A stretch of 64,000 bases of DNA from Vibrio coralliilyticus ATCC BAA-450 (lineage in GTDB: Bacteria; Pseudomonadota; Gammaproteobacteria; Enterobacterales; Vibrionaceae), in NCBI RefSeq assembly GCF_000176135.1, contig NZ_ACZN01000011.1, forward strand, positions 43,771 through 107,770, in the 5' to 3' direction. A program made the translations under genes and the position numbers. A model generated the notes under the pieces. That model saw nothing but the letters and a program-made list of their open reading frames with translations, searched no databases and was not told the origin of the DNA. Positions 17,664 to 25,991 of the stretch are shown here, piece by piece. Within the stretch, counting starts at the first letter, position 1, and each line of letters opens with the position of its first letter.

Positions 17664-19379
17664 ATGTCACTTTTAGAAGTTAAAAATCTTCGAATCGAAT
17701 ACCCATCACGCCACGGTGTGCATGCAGCAGTTAAATCTCTATCGTTCAACATCGAACGAGGAGAAATTGTGGGCGTTGTGGGTGAGTCTGGTGCTGGTAA
17801 ATCGACAGTCGGTAATGCCGTCATTGATTTGCTGAGCCCACCTGGTCGCATCGCGAGTGGTGATGTTTACTTGGACGGTGAGCTGATCTCAGGCTTATCG
17901 GCAGAAGAAATGCGCCAGGTTCGAGGCTCAAAAATTGGATTTATCTTTCAGGATCCAATGACCTCACTTAACCCGCTTTTTACTGTCGAACAGCAGTTGA
18001 AAGAAACCATTCATGCCAACATGAAGGTGACGGATGAAGAAGCGTATCAGCGCGCTCTATCTCTGATGCAGCAAGTGGGTATCCCTCAACCGGAAAACCG
18101 TCTCAAGCAGTTCCCACACCAATTCTCTGGCGGTATGCGTCAACGCGTGGTGATTGCGATTGCACTGGCTGGTGAGCCGGATCTGATCATTGCCGATGAA
18201 CCGACGACGGCACTGGATGTATCCATTCAGGATCAAATCCTGAGTTTGATTCGAGAATTGTGTATTAAGAACAACGTGGGTTGTATGTTGGTAACGCACG
18301 ATATGGGCGTGGTTTCTAACGTAACAGATCGTGTAGCGGTAATGTACCGAGGCGACTTGGTTGAATTTGGTAACACTGCCAAAGTTCTTGGGGATCCGGA
18401 TCATCCATATACTCGCAGTCTGATTTCTGCGGTACCGCGTTCCGATGTAAAACTCGATCGCTTCCCACTCGTGAGCTATATAGAAGAAGCGCACGAAATG
18501 GAACCATTGGATGTGAAGAATCACTGGTTAGGTCAAAGTCAGGATCACCGTGATTACACCGGCTCATTATTGACCGTTGAGAACGTCAATCTTCGCTTTA
18601 CCACCAAGGATTCATTGTTTGAAAGCCGCCGTGAGTATGTGCAGGCATCGAATAATGTCAGCTTTGAAGTCTTCGAAGGGGAAACCTTTGGCTTGGTAGG
18701 CGAATCGGGTTCGGGTAAGTCAACCATTGCACGTGTGATTGCGGGTTTGTATCAGCCAAACTCGGGCAAGGTGACATTCGAGGGCATTGACCTCACGTCT
18801 TTGAAGTCAGAGAAAGAGCGTCGCCCTCTACGCCGTCAAATGCAGATGGTGTTTCAGAACCCATACACCTCAATGAACCCGCGGATGAAGATCTTCGATA
18901 TCATCGCTGAGCCAATTCGTTTCCACAAGCTTACTAGCAATGAAAACGAAACGCGCCAGATCGTGCACGATCTTCTTGATCACGTTGGTCTGGGCAAGAT
19001 GGCGGGTGTGAAGTACCCACACGAATTCTCAGGTGGTCAGCGTCAGCGTATTTCGATTGCGCGTGCACTGGCAACCCGTCCACGTCTTCTGATTTGTGAT
19101 GAACCGACATCAGCGCTCGATGTATCGGTACAGGCACAGATTCTGAACTTATTAAAAGATTTACAAGATGAGTTAAATCTAACCATGCTGTTTATCAGTC
19201 ACGATTTACCCGTTATTCGCCAAATGTGTGATCGAGTGGGTGTGATGCAAATGGGCTCGCTACTGGAAGTGGCGCCGACCGAACAGCTCTTTAGATCACC
19301 TCAGCACGAATACAGTCAACAACTGATTTCATTAATGCCTGAATTTACAGGCTTAAGAGAAGAAGTAAAAACGGCGTAA
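17664..19379 (+). CDS. Peptide-type ABC transporter ATPase, two ATPase modules fused (DppD-DppF type)
   Basis: The 571-residue protein carries two complete ABC modules. Module one has Walker A GESGAGKST (residues 40-48), signature FSGGMRQR and Walker B LIIADEPTT. Module two starts near residue 290 and has Walker A GESGSGKST (about 346) and signature FSGGQRQR. This is the fused architecture of E. coli YejF, GsiA and similar proteins that power import of peptides, opines or glutathione. The ATG at 17664 has AGAGG eight bases upstream; a start at 17562 would add 34 unlikely residues. First gene of a four-gene operon with the ATPase unusually in front. Confidence 0.9.
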   Translation: MSLLEVKNLRIEYPSRHGVHAAVKSLSFNIERGEIVGVVGESGAGKSTVGNAVIDLLSPPGRIASGDVYLDGELISGLSAEEMRQVRGSKIGFIFQDPMTSLNPLFTVEQQLKETIHANMKVTDEEAYQRALSLMQQVGIPQPENRLKQFPHQFSGGMRQRVVIAIALAGEPDLIIADEPTTALDVSIQDQILSLIRELCIKNNVGCMLVTHDMGVVSNVTDRVAVMYRGDLVEFGNTAKVLGDPDHPYTRSLISAVPRSDVKLDRFPLVSYIEEAHEMEPLDVKNHWLGQSQDHRDYTGSLLTVENVNLRFTTKDSLFESRREYVQASNNVSFEVFEGETFGLVGESGSGKSTIARVIAGLYQPNSGKVTFEGIDLTSLKSEKERRPLRRQMQMVFQNPYTSMNPRMKIFDIIAEPIRFHKLTSNENETRQIVHDLLDHVGLGKMAGVKYPHEFSGGQRQRISIARALATRPRLLICDEPTSALDVSVQAQILNLLKDLQDELNLTMLFISHDLPVIRQMCDRVGVMQMGSLLEVAPTEQLFRSPQHEYSQQLISLMPEFTGLREEVKTA

Positions 19380-19464
19380 GTCGTAGACATTACCCGATAT
19401 TTGGGTGACAAAAACAGAAGCAAATACAACAACTAGGGATGAATCCCGCATAAGGAGTTATGCA

Positions 19465-21015
19465 ATGAAAACCATGAAAAGCAAACTAGCAGTGGCTTTA
19501 ATGGCAGCTGGCTTAAGCTTTAGCGCAGCAGCGGCAGATATCACAGTGGCTTATGATGCTGACCCAGTGTCTCTGGATCCACATGAGCAGCTATCTGGCG
19601 GTACACTGCAAATGTCTCACATGGTGTTTGATCCACTAGTTCGTTACACACAAAAGTTAGATTTTGAACCTCGCCTAGCAGAGAAATGGGAACGTGTAGA
19701 TGACACAACTTTCCGCTTCCAGCTTCGTAAAGGCGTGAAGTTCCACTCTGGTAACGAACTAACGGCTGATGATGTAGTTTGGACGTTTGACCGTCTGAAA
19801 GACTCTCCTGACTTTAAAGCGATCTTCGAACCATACGAGAAGATGGTAAAAGTAGACGACTACACAGTTGAGCTAGTATCGAAAGGTGCTTACCCGCTGG
19901 TTCTACAGACCGCAACGTACATCTTCCCAATGGACAGCAAGTTCTACTCTGGTAAGACCGAAGATGGTAAAGACAAAGCGGAAGTGGTGAAGCACGGTAA
20001 CTCGTTCGCTTCAACTAACGTATCTGGTACTGGTCCATTTATCGTCACTCAGCGTGAGCAAGGCGTAAAAGTGACGTTCGAGCGCTTTGGCGATTACTGG
20101 GACAAAGACACGGGTAACGTAGACAAGCTAACGTTAGTGCCAATCAAAGAAGACGCAACACGTGTTGCAGCACTTCTTTCTGGTGACGTCGATATGATTG
20201 CACCGGTTGCACCAAACGATCACAAACGTGTGAAAGGTGCGAAGAACGTAGACCTAGTAACACTACCTGGTACTCGTATCATCACATTCCAAATGAACCA
20301 AAGCAGCAACGAAGCACTGAAAGACGTTCGTGTTCGTCAGGCGATTGTTCACGCGATCAACAACGAAGGCATCGTGAAGAAGATCATGAAAGGCTTCGCA
20401 ACGGTTGCGGGTCAGCAAGGTCCTGAAGGCTACGCTGGCTACGAAGCGGATCTCGTGCCACGTTACGACCTGAAGAAAGCGAAAGAGCTAATGAAGGAAG
20501 CGGGTTACGAAAACGGCTTCACGCTAACAATGATGGCGCCAAACAACCGTTATGTAAACGACGCGAAAATTGCTCAGGCTGCGGCGGCAATGCTGTCTAA
20601 GATCGGTATCAAAGTAGATCTGAAGACTATGCCTAAAGCGCAATACTGGCCAGAGTTCGATAAGTGTGCGGCTGACATGCTGATGATCGGTTGGCACTCA
20701 GATACAGAAGATTCTGCGAACTTCTCTGAGTTCCTAACGATGACGCGTGACGAAACAACAGGTAAAGGCCAGTACAACTGTGGTCATTACTCTAACGCTG
20801 AAGTTGATAAGCTGGTTAACGCATCTAACGTAGAGACGGATCCAGCGAAGCGTGCAGAAATGCTACAGAAAGTAGAAGCAACGCTGTACAACGAAGCGGC
20901 GTTTGTTCCTCTACACTGGCAGAACCTTGCTTGGGGTGCAAAATCTAACGTTGATATCGCGCCAATCGTGAACGCGATGAACTTCCCTTACTTCGGTGAC
21001 TTGGTGGTGAAATAA
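19465..21015 (+). CDS. Peptide-type ABC transporter substrate-binding protein (SBP family 5)
   Basis: The 516-residue protein has a signal peptide (MKTMKSKLAVALMAAGLSFSAAAA, cleaved before DITVAYDADP). The SBP_bac_5 fold shows motifs VSLDPHEQ, FRLRKG-like FRFQLRKGVKFHSG and TADDVVWTFDR, as in DppA/OppA. It binds the ligand in the periplasm for the two permeases downstream. AAGGAG seven bases before the ATG supports the start. Codon use is strongly biased, suggesting high expression. The natural ligand cannot be read from sequence; di/oligopeptides are most likely. Confidence 0.9.
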   Translation: MKTMKSKLAVALMAAGLSFSAAAADITVAYDADPVSLDPHEQLSGGTLQMSHMVFDPLVRYTQKLDFEPRLAEKWERVDDTTFRFQLRKGVKFHSGNELTADDVVWTFDRLKDSPDFKAIFEPYEKMVKVDDYTVELVSKGAYPLVLQTATYIFPMDSKFYSGKTEDGKDKAEVVKHGNSFASTNVSGTGPFIVTQREQGVKVTFERFGDYWDKDTGNVDKLTLVPIKEDATRVAALLSGDVDMIAPVAPNDHKRVKGAKNVDLVTLPGTRIITFQMNQSSNEALKDVRVRQAIVHAINNEGIVKKIMKGFATVAGQQGPEGYAGYEADLVPRYDLKKAKELMKEAGYENGFTLTMMAPNNRYVNDAKIAQAAAAMLSKIGIKVDLKTMPKAQYWPEFDKCAADMLMIGWHSDTEDSANFSEFLTMTRDETTGKGQYNCGHYSNAEVDKLVNASNVETDPAKRAEMLQKVEATLYNEAAFVPLHWQNLAWGAKSNVDIAPIVNAMNFPYFGDLVVK

Positions 21016-21040
21016 CCCCTCACAGAATTAAGTAGGAATA

Positions 21041-21078
21041 TTGGCACCCTTTTCGGGTGCCAAAACTTAATTTTTTGG
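21041..21078 (+). terminator. Hairpin between binding-protein and permease genes
   Basis: TTGGCACCC TTTTC GGGTGCCAA is followed, after AACTTAA, by TTTTTT. It probably acts as a leaky terminator or mRNA stabiliser, giving excess binding protein over permeases. Confidence 0.75.
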
Positions 21079-21188
21079 TGCTTAGCTTTGTTTCAGTCGG
21101 GTTAGGTGCCATTTTTAAGACTGAAAATGCGACCGGAGTACTTCTGGTTTAGCAGACTGAAATCTACGGAAAGTTAAAGGGGCAAGGA

Positions 21189-22166
21189 ATGTTTTCGTTT
21201 CTGGTCAAGCGCCTGTTTCAGGCACTGATAGTGATGTTTGTGATCAGTTTGGTGGCGTTTGCCATTCAGGACAATCTGGGTGACCCATTGCGTGAGCTTG
21301 TTGGTCAGTCGGTTTCTGAAGCGGAGCGTCAAGCTCTGCGTGATGAGCTCGGCCTTAACGATCCCTTCATTACTAAATACACTCGCTTTGTTGGCGCTGC
21401 GCTGCAAGGTGATTTAGGTACTTCTTATTTCTTCAAGCGCCCTGCGGTTGAAGTGATTCTTGATAAGCTGGTTGCGACACTAGAGCTAGTGTTTGGCGCC
21501 ACAGTTATCATCATCGTTTGTTCGATACCCCTCGGCGTTTACTCCGCGATTCACCCGAAAAGTATATTTACCAAAGTGGTGATGGCGTTCAGTAGTGTCG
21601 GGATTTCCATACCGGTCTTTTTGACCGCGATTATGCTGATGTATGTCTTCTCAATTGAGCTTGGCTGGTTGCCGTCCTATGGGCGGGGAGAAACCGCCAA
21701 TGTGCTCGGCTGGGAATCCGGCTACTTTACTCTTGATGGCTTAGCGCATTTGATTCTGCCGTGTATTGCACTGGCGTCTATCATGCTGCCGCTTTTCATC
21801 CGTCTGGTGCGTTCAGAAATGCTGGAAGTGCTGAGCTCTGAGTACATCAAATTTGGTAAGGCGAAAGGCCTAGCGCTGAACAAGATCTACTACCAGCACG
21901 CACTGAAAAACACCATGCTGCCTGTTCTAACTGTTGGTGGTGTGCAAATTGGTACTATGGTGGCCTACACCATCCTGACTGAAACGGTTTTCCAATGGCC
22001 AGGTACTGGTTTCCTTTTCCTTGAAGCAATCAACCGTGTGGATACACCGCTGATCACCGCTTACGTTATTTTCGTTGGCCTGATTTTCGTTGTGACCAAT
22101 ACCATCGTCGACTTGCTATACGGCATTATCAACCCGACCGTTAACCTGACAGGCAAAGGAGCATAA
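21189..22166 (+). CDS. Peptide-type ABC transporter permease (DppB-like)
   Basis: The 325-residue integral membrane protein has the binding-protein-dependent transport domain. The N-terminal helix MFSFLVKRLFQALIVMFVIS is typical of DppB/OppB. The EAA loop (about residues 215-240, EYIKFGKAKGLALNKIYYQHAL) contacts the ATPase. Ribosome site AAGG before the ATG. It lies two bases upstream of the second permease, showing co-translation. Confidence 0.92.
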   Translation: MFSFLVKRLFQALIVMFVISLVAFAIQDNLGDPLRELVGQSVSEAERQALRDELGLNDPFITKYTRFVGAALQGDLGTSYFFKRPAVEVILDKLVATLELVFGATVIIIVCSIPLGVYSAIHPKSIFTKVVMAFSSVGISIPVFLTAIMLMYVFSIELGWLPSYGRGETANVLGWESGYFTLDGLAHLILPCIALASIMLPLFIRLVRSEMLEVLSSEYIKFGKAKGLALNKIYYQHALKNTMLPVLTVGGVQIGTMVAYTILTETVFQWPGTGFLFLEAINRVDTPLITAYVIFVGLIFVVTNTIVDLLYGIINPTVNLTGKGA

Positions 22167-22168
22167 CC

Positions 22169-23107
22169 ATGAGTCAAACAGCAACTGCTCCGTCTCATTT
22201 GGAGCGTTTTAAACAATCGGATTTCCTCTACTATTTCAAACGCGACAAAGTGGCAATGGCCAGCTTTACCGTGTTCATGTTATTCCTAGTGATGGCGATT
22301 GCCGCACCAATACTGTCACCGACAGACCCGTATGATCTGGCGTCTATTGATATCATGGACTCAGAGTTGCCACCATCTTGGATGGAAGACGGCGACGAGC
22401 GTTTTGTTTTGGGTACTGACGAACAGGGGCGTGATATTCTATCGACCATTCTGTACGGCTCACGTCTGTCACTGACCATCGGTTTTCTGGCGGTTGGACT
22501 ACAGTTAGTGTTGGGTATCGTCATCGGCTTGTCTGCGGGCTACTTTGGTGGTCGTGTAGATAGCTTCCTAATGCGTTTTGCCGATGTACAGCTTTCGTTC
22601 TCTACCATGATGGTTGCCATCATCGTATCGGCCATCTTCAAAGCCAGCTTTGGCAGTGACTTTTACAGTCAATATGCCGTTGTGATGCTAGTGGTGATCA
22701 TTGGTGTCGCAGAATGGCCGCAATACGCGCGGACAATTCGTGCCTCGGTACTGGCTGAGAAGAAAAAAGAATACGTGGAAGCGGCACGTGTGATGGGCTT
22801 TAAAGCACCACGCATCATGTTCCGCCACATTCTGCCGAACTGTTTGTCGCCTATCTTGGTGATCTCGACGGTTCAGGTGGCAAATGCCATCATGTCTGAA
22901 GCGGCACTTTCTTTCCTTGGCTTAGGTCTTCCGGTCGACCAGCCATCATTGGGTGCTCTGATCAGCATTGGCTTTAACTACATCTTCTCCGGTGCATGGT
23001 GGATTACTGCTTTCCCAGGTGTGGTTTTGGTGACATTAGTACTGGTTATCAATCTTTTGGGTGACTGGTTGCGAGATGTATTTAACCCGAAAATTTACAA
23101 AGGGTGA
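22169..23107 (+). CDS. Peptide-type ABC transporter permease (DppC-like)
   Basis: The 312-residue partner permease has an N-terminal OppC_N segment (FKRDKVAMASFTVFMLF) followed by the transport domain. Its EAA loop is KEYVEAARVMGFKAPRIMFRHILPN. FVLGTDEQGRDILSTILYGSRLSL is the usual DppC periplasmic motif. Last gene of the operon, closed by a perfect palindromic terminator. Confidence 0.92.
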   Translation: MSQTATAPSHLERFKQSDFLYYFKRDKVAMASFTVFMLFLVMAIAAPILSPTDPYDLASIDIMDSELPPSWMEDGDERFVLGTDEQGRDILSTILYGSRLSLTIGFLAVGLQLVLGIVIGLSAGYFGGRVDSFLMRFADVQLSFSTMMVAIIVSAIFKASFGSDFYSQYAVVMLVVIIGVAEWPQYARTIRASVLAEKKKEYVEAARVMGFKAPRIMFRHILPNCLSPILVISTVQVANAIMSEAALSFLGLGLPVDQPSLGALISIGFNYIFSGAWWITAFPGVVLVTLVLVINLLGDWLRDVFNPKIYKG

Positions 23108-23146
23108 TCCAAGCCTAAGATTTGATTATAAATATCTCACTACACT

Positions 23147-23178
23147 AAGAGCCGTAACATGTTACGGCTCTTTTTTTG
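23147..23178 (+). terminator. Terminator of the ABC transporter operon
   Basis: AGAGCCGTAAC pairs with GTTACGGCTCT around a two-base centre and is followed by TTTTTTT. Confidence 0.93.
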
Positions 23179-23219
23179 CATCGACATTTTCTCAACAGTA
23201 AGCCGTCAATAATGTCACT

Positions 23220-23235
23220 ATATCGATCACGATAT
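23220..23235. promoter_or_regulatory. Short palindrome upstream of the SPOR-like gene, possible operator
   Basis: ATATCG ATCA CGATAT is a perfect six-base inverted repeat, 38 bp before the likely start codon. Its role is unknown. Confidence 0.3.
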
Positions 23236-23272
23236 GGACATCGAATTAAAGGTTTGAATTAAGAGTATGGGA

Positions 23273-24199
23273 ATGAGAATGGCCGTTAAATCTAAGCGAC
23301 CTTTAGTAACACTCATGAGCCTCGCAATATTGGCTTTGCCGATGTTGTCAGCTCCGACATATGCTGAAGAATTTTTGTGTGATGCAACTCAGGCGTCTAG
23401 CGACACCTTACCTGTGCTGGATGCTGCTTGCCCGATAGGCAAAGGGATGTGGGGAAAACAGAAGCCAAAAGGTCAGGCGTCTTATTTCTGGATCCAGTGT
23501 GGTGTGTACGGCAAACCGCTGGCTTTGCCTGAAGCGAAGAAAATCTATCAACACATCAATTCGGATGTATGGGCGAAACCGGAAGGCAAAGCCTACCGCT
23601 GTCTGATTGGTCCATACACAGACTTTGCTGAAGCAAAACAAGACCTGGCTAAAGTGAAGAAGCTGCCAGAGTATAAAGAGGCCTTCGTCCGCGAAGTGGT
23701 GAAAGGAGCGCCGACGGCAAAAGCCGCACCAATGACTAAGCCTACAACCAAGCCTAAACCTCAGCCAGCGCCTAGAGTGGCACAACAGCAGACAACGGTG
23801 ATACCGGCACCAAGCCGACCTGAACCTAAGGTGGTGCCAAAAGCAGAGCCTAAGCAAAAGCAGGATAAAAGCGTGTCGATTCGTCAACACACCACCATCA
23901 ATGGGGTCGAGTACAAGGTGCCATACGCTCTGTTTGGCAACGACCAGTTCTATATGGAACATGAATTGCCATGGAATCGCATGGACTATGAAATGGCCTA
24001 TAAGACCTGTTACCGAATGGGAATGCGTCTGGCAACAGCAAAAGAGTGGCAATCTTTGTTGGATGCGAAGGTGATGTCACGAGACAAGTGGCCAATGCAC
24101 TTACCGTACTGGGGCGCAGAGCGTACTGGACTGTTTTATAGCGGTAAGGTCAATCAGTTGAAAGGCACATCGCTGTTGAATGTCATGTGCGTGAAGTAA
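23273..24199 (+). CDS. Exported SPOR-domain-like protein
   Basis: The protein of 308 residues has a signal peptide ending MLSAPTYAEE. A SPOR-like domain follows (about residues 65-145: YFWIQCGVYGKPLALPEAKKI ... YRCLIGPYTDFAEAKQDLAKVKKL). Next is a Pro/Lys-rich linker (about 150-205) and a C-terminal domain of about 100 residues that resembles a formylglycine-enzyme or lectin-like edge (YEMAYKTCYRMGMRLATAKEW...). SPOR domains bind denuded glycan strands at the division septum. The ATG at 23273 has AAGAG seven bases upstream; 23267 and 23279 are alternatives. The C-terminal domain's function is unknown. Confidence 0.7.
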   Translation: MRMAVKSKRPLVTLMSLAILALPMLSAPTYAEEFLCDATQASSDTLPVLDAACPIGKGMWGKQKPKGQASYFWIQCGVYGKPLALPEAKKIYQHINSDVWAKPEGKAYRCLIGPYTDFAEAKQDLAKVKKLPEYKEAFVREVVKGAPTAKAAPMTKPTTKPKPQPAPRVAQQQTTVIPAPSRPEPKVVPKAEPKQKQDKSVSIRQHTTINGVEYKVPYALFGNDQFYMEHELPWNRMDYEMAYKTCYRMGMRLATAKEWQSLLDAKVMSRDKWPMHLPYWGAERTGLFYSGKVNQLKGTSLLNVMCVK

Positions 24200-24202
24200 T
24201 CG

Positions 24203-24233
24203 AAAAACCAGTGGCTCTGCTACTGGTTTTTTT
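24203..24233. terminator. Terminator overlapping the stop codon of the convergent coiled-coil gene
   Basis: AAAAACCAGT pairs with ACTGGTTTTT and runs into TTTTTTT on the plus strand. The right arm covers the last codons and TAG stop (24220-24222) of the minus-strand gene. Confidence 0.85.
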
Positions 24234-24981
24234 CTTCAGCTTCTTTGAGTAAGTCGAGGTACTTTTTCTCAACAAAGTCTTTCTCTTTGGTAATGTGGTG
24301 CAGCTGCTGTTGCACCGCTTCCAGCTGAGCTTTGACTTCTCCGACGTCACCTTTCTCTGCGGCTTTTTTCTTGTAGGTGTCTATGATGCCAAGCAGTTGT
24401 TGCCGTTCATGCTGGTATTCTTTCTCTAGCTTATTAAAACCGCCAGCCTCACTGATCTGGACATATTCCTGCTCCAACTGTTCAAACTGTTTCTCTAGCT
24501 GCTCTTTCTCCTGTTGCAGGCTTTCGACGGTATCTGATTGTTTAAGAAGTTTATTTTTAGCGGTTCTTAATCCCTTGATGCTGCGGCTGAGGTCGCCTTT
24601 GAGCTTTTTGATCAACTGATGCGATTTGCTCAACTTCTGGTTGAGCTCTTCAATCGATTCCTGATCTTGAGCGCTTAACCCCCCGTCATTAGCGGATTTT
24701 ATTTGTGATACCTGCGCTTCCAACGCCTGCTGGATAATAATGAGGTCATTGAGAGTGTCGCTGTTCTCAGCGGTGTAATTCAGCGCACTATCGACGGATT
24801 GCTGGCACAGTTCGTAGGTATTGCGGTCCATATTTTTGCCATGAACGACCTCTCGAGCGAAGTGGCGAAACTCGCGAAGTATCAACAATAGAATCACAAA
24901 CCATACCAACAAAATGAATAACCCCATGTCGACCGCCAGGGCAATGAGATTTTCTGTGGTGAGAAGAGGCGCTAAATCCAT
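24220..24981 (-). CDS. Membrane-anchored coiled-coil protein, function unknown
   Basis: The 253-residue protein has one N-terminal membrane helix (about residues 10-36, LIALAVDMGLFILLVWFVILLLIL). Long coiled coils cover most of the cytoplasmic remainder (SQDTVESLQQEKEQLEKQFEQLEQEY-like heptads from about residue 85 to the end). No catalytic motif is visible. It is convergent with the SPOR-like gene and divergent from the response regulator. I do not recognise the family; a scaffold or polar-organiser role is only a guess. Confidence 0.75.
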   Translation of the reverse strand: MDLAPLLTTENLIALAVDMGLFILLVWFVILLLILREFRHFAREVVHGKNMDRNTYELCQQSVDSALNYTAENSDTLNDLIIIQQALEAQVSQIKSANDGGLSAQDQESIEELNQKLSKSHQLIKKLKGDLSRSIKGLRTAKNKLLKQSDTVESLQQEKEQLEKQFEQLEQEYVQISEAGGFNKLEKEYQHERQQLLGIIDTYKKKAAEKGDVGEVKAQLEAVQQQLHHITKEKDFVEKKYLDLLKEAEEKNQ

Positions 24982-25077
24982 GAACTCATTCCATGTTTTT
25001 TGAATCCTAATAGAGTGTAAGTTTAGTTGTCATAACAAATTGTGCCTATAATTTAGACAGCCCCCAGCAAGAGTAGA

Positions 25078-25983
25078 ATGCGATTTGTGAAGATTCTGAT
25101 TGTCGATGACAGTAAAGCCACATTAGAAATCGTCAGGCGAGCCTTAGAAAATTTCGGCTACCGCCGCTTGTCTATTCAGAAAACCGACAGTGCACTTGAT
25201 GCTCTTGAACAGGTTAAACAATGGCAGCCAGAAATCGTCCTCACCGACTGGTACATGCCAGACATGACGGGGCTGACCTTAATTGAGGAAATCAAAAAGC
25301 TCGAACTGGGCGTCAAGATGGGCATGATTACTACGGTTGACGATCAACTGCAGATTAATCAAGCCAAAGCGGCTGGCGCGAGTTTTGTTTTGTCCAAGCC
25401 CTTTGATGACAAAGAGCTGCACCGCAAACTCTTACCATTAGTGCAAGGAGCTGAAGAGAGCGAAAGGGCGCTGGAAAACATCAACGATGTGCAGAAAGAG
25501 CTCGCTCTGCCTAAGTTATCTCAGCTGGAAAAGCTGATGAAACGTGAAATCAGCGATCGCCTAGTGCTGAACAATATCCGCCAGCAATCCTTTGATGAGA
25601 GTAAAATTCCGTGCCTGCTTGCAGTGTACGAGGATGGCGAAACGCAAAGGCCGCGCGCAGTGGCTATTCTCGACATCTATGCGATTTGTGTATTCTCGCG
25701 CAGCAATTCCGCAATCAGTAAGCAAGACCTGCAAAGAGCAATTCATAGCAAGCTGGTGAGCAAAGACATTCTCGATACCTGCCAGCGAGTGCTCGATAAG
25801 TCTTCTCTTGCGTTTCTCGACAGTAATTCACGCAAAAGCCTGCGACTGAAAAATGTCAGTTTTATCCCATCCGCGTTTGAAAAGCTCGAAGCTTTGTACA
25901 GTAAAGAAGCTGACAAGAGGGTCGACTTCTCCTGTCAGCTGGAAGATATGGCGCAGGGTAAAGTGACCCTGATTGGCTTTTAG
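25078..25983 (+). CDS. Orphan response regulator with unknown C-terminal domain
   Basis: The 301-residue protein has an N-terminal CheY-like receiver (residues 4-120). The acidic pair is D10-D11, the phosphoacceptor D57 (VLTDWYMPDMTG), the switch T85/T86 and K107 (LSKPFDD). The remaining 180 residues are not a recognisable DNA-binding, GGDEF, EAL or kinase domain; they contain a predicted alpha/beta region (CLLAVYEDGETQRPRAVAILDIYAIC...). No histidine kinase is nearby. It may act by protein-protein contact, for example in chemotaxis or a membrane signalling complex. The ATG has AAGAG closely upstream. Confidence 0.8.
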   Translation: MRFVKILIVDDSKATLEIVRRALENFGYRRLSIQKTDSALDALEQVKQWQPEIVLTDWYMPDMTGLTLIEEIKKLELGVKMGMITTVDDQLQINQAKAAGASFVLSKPFDDKELHRKLLPLVQGAEESERALENINDVQKELALPKLSQLEKLMKREISDRLVLNNIRQQSFDESKIPCLLAVYEDGETQRPRAVAILDIYAICVFSRSNSAISKQDLQRAIHSKLVSKDILDTCQRVLDKSSLAFLDSNSRKSLRLKNVSFIPSAFEKLEALYSKEADKRVDFSCQLEDMAQGKVTLIGF

Positions 25984-25991
25984 TTTATGAG

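Noticed and set aside
23408..24052. 214-codon minus-strand ORF over the SPOR-like gene
   Set aside because: His/Arg/Leu/Phe-rich shadow translation; the plus-strand gene has a signal peptide and ribosome site.
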